Below are positions 6,979 through 13,649 of a stretch of DNA of 39,597 nucleotides, piece after piece. Source of the DNA: Deltaproteobacteria bacterium (lineage in GTDB: Bacteria > Myxococcota > SpSt-1050 > JACRCP01). Position numbers and translations under genes: made by a program. A model generated the notes under the pieces. It searched no databases. It saw nothing but the letters and a program-made list of their open reading frames with translations, and was not told the DNA's origin. The stretch's first letter is position 1, and every line of letters starts with the position of its first letter. Where the stretch lies: assembly GCA_016218965.1 (NCBI GenBank), contig JACRCP010000098.1, positions 1 to 39,597 on the forward strand, in the 5' to 3' direction.

Positions 6979-9567
6979 TCACCGCCTCAGGAGCATTCCG
7001 CCCGGCGGCGTGCAGACCACCACCTCGCTCTTCAAGTCCCTCGCCTCGATGGTGTCGCCGCTGGCGAAGATGAGGTCGTTGCCGTCCCACGTGAACGCCA
7101 CGTCCGAGACCGCCCCCCCGGGCGATGTCACCCAGTCCGAACAGAACTCACCCGTGGAACGGTCCACCGCTCCCAGCAGCACACCATCGTTTTTCGTCCC
7201 CGCCGCGAAGCGCACGGTCATCCCCGAGGGCACGGCAGCGACGCCCCAGAAATCGCCCCCCGGGGCGTTGATTGTCTGGGGGCCGGCCATCGGGTTGTTC
7301 GAGTCCACTATGAGCAACGCGCTGTTCTTCGCGCTCCCGCCGTACTGCCCTTCGTTTGTCGCCGCAAAGGCAAAGCTCCCGGCAGCGGCCAGGCGGAACA
7401 CCGGAAACGTCGTGTTCCAGACGTTCTCGGGGATCTGGATCATCAACTCGTTGCAGTACATCTCGAGCATCGTCGTGTTCGGGTCCGCCACGGCGATGCC
7501 ACCCATCGTGCTGGCGTTCGGCGCGAACGCCACGAGCCGCCACTGCATGCCGGGCGTGCCGGTAATTCTGGCGGTGGTGCCCTGCCACTGCGAGAGGTTG
7601 CCGAACGCCCGCCGGATTTCGATCATGTTCGAACTCCCCACGAGCAGCAGGTCCGCAGGCGAGCCGCCGCCGAAGTCGGCGTACACGGTCATAAGGCCTT
7701 CGGTCATGCAGCTTCCCTGGCCGGTCGCGTCAATACAGGTGGTGCTCGGGCCGCCTTTTGTCAGGTGCACTATCCCGTCGCCCGCCGGGTTCGGATAGAC
7801 GTCAAACACCTGCGAGAACTGCGGCTCCTCCCATGTCTGGTTGTTCCTGACGTTCCACCCCACAAGGCTGTAGCCGCCGTCGAGCACGGTCGCCGCGCCG
7901 ACGACCCACCCGCCGTCGTTCACGACCGCGATGCCGTCTATGGTCTTCCCGGCGAATTCGAACTTCCGGCCGCCGTCCGGCAGAACACCGCCGTCGGTGT
8001 CGCCCCCGCCGTCGGTGACCACTCCGCCGTCCAGTCCCCCTCCCGGGCCGAAGCAGAGCCCGGGCACGGACACGTACTGCTCCGTTACGATCATCGTGAG
8101 CCCGACCACCACACCGGTCCCGGCGTGGGTCATCGAAACGTAGAGCTCGGTGTTGCCGGGGATGTTCTCCCAATAGTTCTCATACAACATGCCGTCGCTG
8201 ACGACGAGGTCAATCCAGCCCGGCCCGAACGACCCGGCGAAGTAGCCGGGCTCCATCTGGTCGATGACGAGCGCGTCCGGTTGCGCGTATCCCGTGATCA
8301 GGTTGCAGGTCTGTCTGCCCGGATCAATGGCGACCGTGGCCTGCGGGATCGCATCGGCGCTGAACGGGATCTGGACGGGCGAGCATATCTCGCCGCAAAC
8401 CTGTCCGCCGTCGTCGCCGGTGTCGCCGCCGGCATCGGTTGGCACTCCGCCGTCTTCACCGGCATCGGCCACGACGCCACCGTCTTCACCGGCGTCGCGA
8501 ACCCCGACATCGGGCTGTCCGACGTCGACGCCGCCGTCCATGGCCGTTGTGTCGCACCCCTTCCCGGTGCACGCGCCGCTCTCGGTCGTGAAACTCAGTT
8601 CCTTCTTCTTGGGCACTCCGCTCTTCCCGGCCGCGTCGACAAGCGCGACCTTGATGGAAATCTTCACGTCCTCGAGGGCCGCCGGGTATGCCCCGGTTGC
8701 CGCCAGCGGCCGCCGGGCCGCGGCAAGTCCGCCCTTCTTCGCCCCCAGTTTGTTTTCATTGAACGTGATCGTAAACGTCACGTCGCCCTTCGTCTGCGGC
8801 GGCGCGCTCGCCCGAAGCTCAAAGTACGAGGTCGAGTTGTCGACCTGCATGAGGAGCGTCCTGAGATCATCGCTCCCGTTCTGGTAGCTCACGGTGACGG
8901 TGAATTCCTTTCCGACCCCCACGCGGTTGGGCACCGATATCTCGATCACCTGCGGCGCAGCAGTGTCGCTCGTCCCCTTGGGGATGTTGCCTTGCACGCG
9001 GACACCTCCCGACACCTCCATCGCCTCTTGAAGCTCCTCGGTCGTCGGCGCCGTTTCTTCGGGTTTGGCGATCTCAAGACCCCACGTCTTGTAGTTCCCG
9101 ACGGCGCCGCTCCCGTCAAATATCGCAAGGTTGATGGAAAACGACTTCCCGACCAGCTCGGCATCGTCCTTGAGCGTGCCGAGAAGCCGCATGACGAGCG
9201 CCTCGGGGTCAAGCGTCGACTTGACCTTCAGGTGCTTGCCGGCGCCCTCCACATGGACAATTGCGCCGCCGGCTTCGGCCGGTCGCGCGAAGTCCGACAT
9301 GAGCGAAACGGTGAATTTCTGCCCGCCCGAAAGCGTCACCGGCGCCACGAATTCCGTCACCCGCGGGTAGTTCGGGTCGTCTTCATGCGCCGCCGGGGGG
9401 GCGCCCTCGACCGTCGTGGCACCCTCGAACCCCAGGGCATCGGTCAGGCGATCGGCGAGGGCAGCCAGTATATCCTCTTCGTTCTGCTCCTCGTCGCACG
9501 AGCACGCCGCCGCCGAAAACACCCATACCGCCGCAAGAACAATCGCAGTCGCTTCCCTGAAGTTCAT
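6979..9567 (-). CDS. Large modular lipoprotein, function unknown
   Basis: An 862-residue exported protein. The ATG at 9567 follows a strong AAGGAGGG; an extension to 9597 has no site. The signal FSAAACSC suggests lipidation at Cys22, although the lipobox is not canonical. Residues 30-330 look like beta-rich modules (VTLSGGQKFTVSLMSDFA, VGVGKEFTVTVSYQNGSDDL). A long Asp/Gly/Ala linker follows (DAGEDGGVVADAGEDGGV), then a Cys-containing domain (CGEICSPVQIP), a second linker (DGGVVTDGGGDTDGGV) and a C-terminal half resembling a WD/Kelch-like propeller (FEFAGKTIDGIAVVNDGG). No family was recognised. Its stop is one base before the mtaB start, so the two genes are probably cotranscribed. The linker style is common in Myxococcota. 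Confidence 0.88.
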   Translation of the reverse strand: MNFREATAIVLAAVWVFSAAACSCDEEQNEEDILAALADRLTDALGFEGATTVEGAPPAAHEDDPNYPRVTEFVAPVTLSGGQKFTVSLMSDFARPAEAGGAIVHVEGAGKHLKVKSTLDPEALVMRLLGTLKDDAELVGKSFSINLAIFDGSGAVGNYKTWGLEIAKPEETAPTTEELQEAMEVSGGVRVQGNIPKGTSDTAAPQVIEISVPNRVGVGKEFTVTVSYQNGSDDLRTLLMQVDNSTSYFELRASAPPQTKGDVTFTITFNENKLGAKKGGLAAARRPLAATGAYPAALEDVKISIKVALVDAAGKSGVPKKKELSFTTESGACTGKGCDTTAMDGGVDVGQPDVGVRDAGEDGGVVADAGEDGGVPTDAGGDTGDDGGQVCGEICSPVQIPFSADAIPQATVAIDPGRQTCNLITGYAQPDALVIDQMEPGYFAGSFGPGWIDLVVSDGMLYENYWENIPGNTELYVSMTHAGTGVVVGLTMIVTEQYVSVPGLCFGPGGGLDGGVVTDGGGDTDGGVLPDGGRKFEFAGKTIDGIAVVNDGGWVVGAATVLDGGYSLVGWNVRNNQTWEEPQFSQVFDVYPNPAGDGIVHLTKGGPSTTCIDATGQGSCMTEGLMTVYADFGGGSPADLLLVGSSNMIEIRRAFGNLSQWQGTTARITGTPGMQWRLVAFAPNASTMGGIAVADPNTTMLEMYCNELMIQIPENVWNTTFPVFRLAAAGSFAFAATNEGQYGGSAKNSALLIVDSNNPMAGPQTINAPGGDFWGVAAVPSGMTVRFAAGTKNDGVLLGAVDRSTGEFCSDWVTSPGGAVSDVAFTWDGNDLIFASGDTIEARDLKSEVVVCTPPGGMLLRR

Positions 9568-9666
9568 ACCCGCCCTCCTTCCCGGTTTCCCCGTCATGTT
9601 CTTGGACGCATGCTACACGAGTCGCAGCGGTTTTTCCACCCCGCGCTTGCCGCGCTTGCCCGATTT

Positions 9667-9772
9667 GGAGTGCGGTAGCTTGCTACCGCTTTGTGTTCCG
9701 CGGGAGCTTTGCTCCCGCAGGCCGGACGAGCAAGCTCGTCCTGCCGAAAGCGCAAGCAAGCTTGCGCACTCC
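9667..9772. repeat. Multi-hairpin dispersed element, copy 1
   Basis: An element of about 108 bp bounded by a 9-bp inverted repeat (TGGAGTGCG at 9666, CGCACTCCA ending at 9773). Inside are four perfect palindromes with 8-bp arms: GCGGTAGC (9672), GCGGGAGC (9700), GGACGAGC (9724) and GCGCAAGC (9750), with loops of 2-3 bases. It ends 13 bases from the stop codon of the alpha/beta hydrolase gene. A related copy lies at 25166-25275. It encodes nothing and looks like a REP/MITE-type repeat. Confidence 0.85.
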
Positions 9773-9785
9773 ATAGACGGCCGGA

Positions 9786-11066
9786 CTAGAAACGCGCTGC
9801 AGCGCAACTGCAGCCGGAAGAGGCTGTTTCGCCTGCGGTCGCGCCGTCGGCCGGCGGTTGAGCGCTCGTATCCCCCGGCGCCGACCCGTCGCCGTGCGAC
9901 CCGCCGGCATCGGGCGGGAGTTCGGCGTCCTCCGGCATTCCCGCCGCGTCTGCCAGAACGGCCGTGTCGGACAGGTCGGACACGTCGGACGTATCGGACA
10001 GATCCGACGGGTCCCCGGCATCTGCCGCGTCTTCGGCCGCAGGCGCGTCCGCCGAAGCGGTGTCCGACAAGGCGGATCCCCGGTCTTCGGACACCCCTGC
10101 GTCTCCGGTCGCTCCGGCATCCGGGGCGCCGCCGAGGCAAGGGAGCGAATCCAGTCCCTTGTGGTCCACCATGTGCAAGCGCCCCGCGGCTACTTCGGCA
10201 TCGAGGTCCGGGCCGCCGAGCCACCCCGCCATGGCCTTGTCGCCGACGAAGATGCACGACGCCCACGCCACGGCATAACGGCGGAACAGGTATGCGGTCG
10301 AGGGATCGCCGCTCCCGCAAACGTACTTGCACAACCCATCCGTCGGGTCCTCGGCGTCGCAGTGGGCCGCGCCGGTCACCACGACGCGCATGTGCGGCGC
10401 CGGCGTCAGCGGGTAGATGTTCTCTTTCCAGTTGTAGGAGTTGCATGGCCCCATCTTTTCGGCCATCACGTGGATACTCGGCTGTTTTACCAGCGGCGCT
10501 GCGGCCTTCCCGACGTCCTTGTCGTCGTTGGCGTCGAGGATGACGACCAAGCCGATGGAGGCGTTGTCCTTCGCCGCGAGAAAACCCGCAAGTCCGCCCC
10601 ACGAATGACCGAAAACTGCGCGGCGCGAGCCGTCCACCAACCCATGCAGTTTCGACGAAGGGTCCGCCGACTGCGCTACGCCCCACTCGAGCAGGGCGCT
10701 CGTCTGCCGCGCGTTCGCCTCGTGGTCGCACCCTGCGAAGTTGCACGGAATGTTGGGCGCGAGCGCGACGAAACCGCGAGAGGCGAGCGTGTCGGAAAGC
10801 TCGCCCATCACGCCCGCATAGCGCGAGGCGCCGTGGACGACGGCGGCGAGCGGCATCGGCCCCGCTACGCCGGTCGGATAGTGCGCCCACACGAGGATCT
10901 CGACGCCGTCGAGCACCACCTTGCCCGCGTCCCACGTCTCGACCGAAAGCGGCCCGCGCGTGTCCGGCTGCGCGCGCGCAACCGGCGCGGCGGAAACGAC
11001 TGCCAGCACCGCCGCGACAACGGCCGGCAATCCCGAAAGGACTTGCGAAGTAGTTCGACGCCGCAA
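9786..11066 (-). CDS. Secreted alpha/beta hydrolase with SSGCSC tail
   Basis: A 426-residue exported esterase or lipase of the alpha/beta-hydrolase fold, resembling dienelactone hydrolase and PAF-acetylhydrolase-like enzymes. It begins with an Arg-rich signal peptide cleaved after VARA (residue 32). The fold shows MPLAAVVHGASRYAG with the oxyanion region, nucleophile elbow GHSWGG (Ser155), a candidate Asp178 in VVILDAND and His235 in VTGAAHCD. From about residue 310 there is an acidic linker with SDx units (DLSDTSDVSDLSD), and the protein ends ASSGCSCAAARF. The start is a TTG at 11066 with only a weak ribosome site, so the N-terminus is uncertain by a few residues. Substrate unknown. The same ASSGCSCA ending is found in the beta-helix protein at 25375. 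Confidence 0.88.
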   Translation of the reverse strand: MRRRTTSQVLSGLPAVVAAVLAVVSAAPVARAQPDTRGPLSVETWDAGKVVLDGVEILVWAHYPTGVAGPMPLAAVVHGASRYAGVMGELSDTLASRGFVALAPNIPCNFAGCDHEANARQTSALLEWGVAQSADPSSKLHGLVDGSRRAVFGHSWGGLAGFLAAKDNASIGLVVILDANDDKDVGKAAAPLVKQPSIHVMAEKMGPCNSYNWKENIYPLTPAPHMRVVVTGAAHCDAEDPTDGLCKYVCGSGDPSTAYLFRRYAVAWASCIFVGDKAMAGWLGGPDLDAEVAAGRLHMVDHKGLDSLPCLGGAPDAGATGDAGVSEDRGSALSDTASADAPAAEDAADAGDPSDLSDTSDVSDLSDTAVLADAAGMPEDAELPPDAGGSHGDGSAPGDTSAQPPADGATAGETASSGCSCAAARF

Positions 11067-11094
11067 CGTATTCAGGTGACCCCTGCCCCCGGTT

Positions 11095-11122
11095 TTGAGT
11101 CCAGGAACGAACCGAGTATACT
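11095..11122 (+). promoter_or_regulatory. Promoter of small lipoprotein gene, very short leader
   Basis: TTGAGT (11095-11100), a 16-base spacer and TATACT (11117-11122, five of six consensus bases). Transcription would start near 11129, 2-4 bases before the ATG at 11132. Confidence 0.5.
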
Positions 11123-11131
11123 TGTGGGGCC

Positions 11132-11617
11132 ATGATTCATCAAGGCCCTGACCCTATTTTGCTTGCGTGCGCGGCCGCGGTCGCGGCGGGGTGCATAAGC
11201 GCCGAGGAGGCTTTCACGGGGGACCGCGTGCAGAACCTGTGCGCCGAGTCGCTTTCGGCATGCGGGCAGGCCGCGGGGTGCGCGCTTGACAACGCACACT
11301 ACGCCGAGGGGCGTTTCCCGGGGGCCTTTCGGGTGCTGGTGCACAGCGAAACCCCGGGTGCGCGGCTTTTGGTCAGGCTGTTCCTTTTCGAAATGAAGTA
11401 CCCGGGCACGGAGCTTCTGGTCCAGGAGTACGAACCCGGTTGTGCGGATTTTGACCGGGAGCACCTGAAAGACATTGACATCTTCGAGCTCGCAGGGGAC
11501 GAAGGAACGCTTGAGTTCGAGCTTTCGCTTTCGGCCAAGGGCGACCACCTGCTGGATCTCTTCTCGGACATGTCCGCCGAGTTCCTCGTGACAACCGAGG
11601 TCGAGGAGAACTTCTGA
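11132..11617 (+). CDS. Small lipoprotein, function unknown
   Basis: A 161-residue protein starting MIHQGPDPILLACAAAVAAG followed by Cys21, a plausible lipoprotein signal. The mature part has four early Cys (NLCAESLSACGQAAGCALD). It then has a beta-sandwich-like pattern of alternating hydrophobic residues (FRVLVHSETPGARLLVRLFL) and a Cys in EPGCADFD. It resembles C2- or PPC-type beta sandwiches only in general appearance, and no family was recognised. The gene stands alone on the plus strand, divergent from the alpha/beta hydrolase and convergent with the large minus-strand operon. It shares the style of exported lipoproteins around it. Confidence 0.8.
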   Translation: MIHQGPDPILLACAAAVAAGCISAEEAFTGDRVQNLCAESLSACGQAAGCALDNAHYAEGRFPGAFRVLVHSETPGARLLVRLFLFEMKYPGTELLVQEYEPGCADFDREHLKDIDIFELAGDEGTLEFELSLSAKGDHLLDLFSDMSAEFLVTTEVEENF

Positions 11618-11654
11618 CGGCCAAGCTTCGTGCAAAACCATTCTTGCCACCGAG

Positions 11655-11718
11655 GCCACAGAGAGTGAATCATCAATGGCGTCCGGCACCTCTGTGAACT
11701 CTGTGCACTCTGTGGCCA
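11655..11718. repeat. Inverted repeat with a 9-bp tandem repeat between convergent genes
   Basis: GGCCACAGAG (11655-11664) is repeated inverted as CTCTGTGGCC (11709-11718). The right arm is part of three 9-base units starting CTCTGTG (11691-11717). The gap between the two converging genes (11618-11772) contains no gene. The hairpin could terminate transcription both ways or be a decayed dispersed repeat. Confidence 0.6.
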
Positions 11719-11772
11719 GATTGTGCACGTTGCCCGGGCGATTCGGGATCTGGGATCTGAGAACAGAGAAGA

Positions 11773-12249
11773 TCAGCGCGGGGGGACGAGCTCAATCGTC
11801 GCGGAAAAGCCGCCCGAGAGGTCGAACTCGTTTTCCCCGGCCAGAAACAACGCGGAAAAACTCCCACGGACATGCGCGCCTTCCTCGGGCGCGTAGGCCG
11901 AAAGCGACATCTCGCCCTCCCGCAGGCGCGGGATCGACACCCCGCCTGAGGCGCCCGTGATGTCCCCGCCTTCCGTGAGATCGAACGTCGAAGAATCGGT
12001 GAGCTCGGCGGGCACCCGGCGCGCGGTCAGGCGGACCACCGCCTCGCCGTGTTCGTTGACATACTCGATGGAGAGGTCCGAGGGGTACAGGCGCGCGCGA
12101 ACGGTTTCGAACGATAGGTCGTAGACCTCACCAAGGCTCCCTTCGAGGTTCCCGCCTTCTTCGGCACAGGCAAAGACCGAAAGGACAACAGCGACAACAA
12201 GGACTCGTGACTCAAGCCTCACGCCTCGTGCCTCGCGCCTTGCTCTCAT
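11773..12249 (-). CDS. Small lipoprotein, last gene of the sigma-factor operon
   Basis: A 158-residue protein. The ATG at 12249 overlaps the stop of the preceding gene as ATGA, with AGAAGG upstream, so translation is probably coupled. GTG at 12222 is an alternative start. Residues 1-28 (about RVLVVAVVLSVFAC) are a lipoprotein signal with VFAC; the codons before it lie within a heptanucleotide array. The mature protein is a beta-rich domain (YDLSFETVRARLYPSDLSI, then EYVNEHGEAVVRLTARRV, and FDLSGGFSATIELVPPR). No family was recognised. Position at the end of the long lipoprotein operon suggests a surface-associated accessory role (inference). Confidence 0.8.
   Translation of the reverse strand: MRARREARGVRLESRVLVVAVVLSVFACAEEGGNLEGSLGEVYDLSFETVRARLYPSDLSIEYVNEHGEAVVRLTARRVPAELTDSSTFDLTEGGDITGASGGVSIPRLREGEMSLSAYAPEEGAHVRGSFSALFLAGENEFDLSGGFSATIELVPPR
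12213..12240 (-). repeat. Heptanucleotide array over a gene start
   Basis: Four in-register units of AGGCNYG on the minus strand, inside the first codons of the small lipoprotein at 12249. Each unit supplies a GAGG that resembles a ribosome site. Confidence 0.8.
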
Positions 12250-13637
12250 GGCGCCTTCTCGGCCACCTTGAGGTGGAATTCAAAAGACCCTTCCGACTCT
12301 TCCGAGCACTGGTACGTCACGAAGACCCTGCCCTGCGGATCGACCCCGAGCGCGGTGTACATGCCGCAGACGCCCTCGGAACCGGAATCTATCACCTCGC
12401 GCGTCCATGTCCCAGACGCCTCGCGACGCGCGAAAACGGCGGCATCGTCGTTGGGGTCGCAGTTCCCGACACCGGCCGCAGCGCGCACGCACCGGTAGTA
12501 CGCGGCGACCAACCGCCCCTGCAAATCGGCCCCCAGCGAGAGGTAGTAACCTTCGTCATACGTGTGGTCGCCGAACTCCTCGACCTCCCATCCCGCGGCG
12601 ACGTCGGGGAATCCCGCGTCGTCCGCAAGGCGCGCGAGGTACGGCAGGCCCCTCCCGGCATCGTAGAAAGCGACGAACAGCGTGCCGTCCTTCGGGTGCA
12701 CGAGGACGGCCGGGCTGTACTGCGTCCCCCCCGCATGGATCCGCACCGACTCCCACGTCGCGCCTCCGTCGGCCGAGCGCGTCACCCACACGCCGCGCTC
12801 CGAGCCCTCGAGACTCTCGGCCGGGACATAGTACGCGATCACCGGCCGGTCCTGCGCGTCGAACGCGAGGGCGCCGAAATCCCCCGCCCCCCTCCCGGCG
12901 TTCACGGGGATGGCCCGCCACGTCCCCCCCTCACGCCACGCAAGCTCGAGATCCGCGCGCCGGAAGTCGTCGCTTTGCATGCCGCCTGCGTGGACGTCCT
13001 TGTAGGCTATGGCCGGATTCCCGGCGGAGTCGAACGCAAGCGACGGCCAGTACCCGACCACTTCGCCGTAGTCGCTTGCCGGGTCGCCGGTTGCCGCCTG
13101 CCCGCTCGTCGCGACCGCTGTCTCGGCGGTCCATGCGCCGGGCCCGGTCCGCAGCATATACCCGGTGTCGTTGGCGCCGCAGTAGCGGATCTGGGCGACC
13201 GGCGCGCCGGTCATCGCCGCCGCGGCAAGCGCCCCGTCGGGCGCCCGGGAAAGCGAGATCCCGGTGGGGACTCCCACGAGCGGAATCTGCGCGATGGTCT
13301 CGCGCGCCCAGGCCGCGCCGGTCCTGGTCGAGAAAAACAGGTCCCACACGACCTTTTCCGGCGGGTCCGGAACTCCCAGCTCGCTGCACAGCCCGGCCGA
13401 GGCGCCTTCTGTCGCAAAATAGGCGACCGCGGGCGCCCCGTCGCCGCCGATCGCCATGCGCGCCTGCACGCCGGAAGGGCTTGAGTCTATCGTCGTGACG
13501 GTCCATCCCTGCGGCTTCCCTCCCGCATCGGGCAGGACCCCCGAATCGGCCGGTGGCGCCGTTCCGCCGTCGTCGTCGCCGCAGGCGAGAACGAAAAGGA
13601 CCGCAAAGACGGCAAGGACTAGCGCCTCATGCCTCAC
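12246..13637 (-). CDS. Lipoprotein with sialidase/beta-propeller-like repeats
   Basis: A 463-residue predicted lipoprotein. The start is GTG at 13637 with GGAGG 8 bases upstream, 12 bases after the preceding stop. The signal ends LFVLAC (Cys19) and is followed by an Asp/Gly linker. The body contains at least five repeats of a blade-like pattern with Asp-box flavour: MAIGGDGAPAVAYFA, LAFDSAGNPAIAYKD, LAFDAQDRPVIAYYV, LVHPKDGTLFVAFYDA, LGADLQGRLVAAYYR and LGVDPQGRVFVTYQC. WVTRSADGGATWESV is a classical Asp-box (SxDxGxTW) of sialidase and BNR propellers. No catalytic sialidase residues were recognised, so a binding role is more likely (inference). The stop overlaps the next gene as ATGA. Confidence 0.87.
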   Translation of the reverse strand: MRHEALVLAVFAVLFVLACGDDDGGTAPPADSGVLPDAGGKPQGWTVTTIDSSPSGVQARMAIGGDGAPAVAYFATEGASAGLCSELGVPDPPEKVVWDLFFSTRTGAAWARETIAQIPLVGVPTGISLSRAPDGALAAAAMTGAPVAQIRYCGANDTGYMLRTGPGAWTAETAVATSGQAATGDPASDYGEVVGYWPSLAFDSAGNPAIAYKDVHAGGMQSDDFRRADLELAWREGGTWRAIPVNAGRGAGDFGALAFDAQDRPVIAYYVPAESLEGSERGVWVTRSADGGATWESVRIHAGGTQYSPAVLVHPKDGTLFVAFYDAGRGLPYLARLADDAGFPDVAAGWEVEEFGDHTYDEGYYLSLGADLQGRLVAAYYRCVRAAAGVGNCDPNDDAAVFARREASGTWTREVIDSGSEGVCGMYTALGVDPQGRVFVTYQCSEESEGSFEFHLKVAEKAP

Positions 13638-13648
13638 GCCTCGTGCCT
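13621..13648 (-). repeat. Heptanucleotide array over a gene junction
   Basis: Four units, three matching AGGCRYG and one degenerate, in register on the minus strand. They span the GTG start of the propeller lipoprotein, and the first unit overlaps its GGAGG ribosome site. Confidence 0.8.
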
Positions 13649-13649
13649 C

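Noticed and set aside
6670..9678. A very long plus-strand open frame opposite the 862-residue lipoprotein
   Set aside because: High GC makes long antisense frames common. The predicted protein is Arg/His/Pro-rich with no recognisable domain, while the minus strand has a ribosome site, signal peptide and plausible domains.
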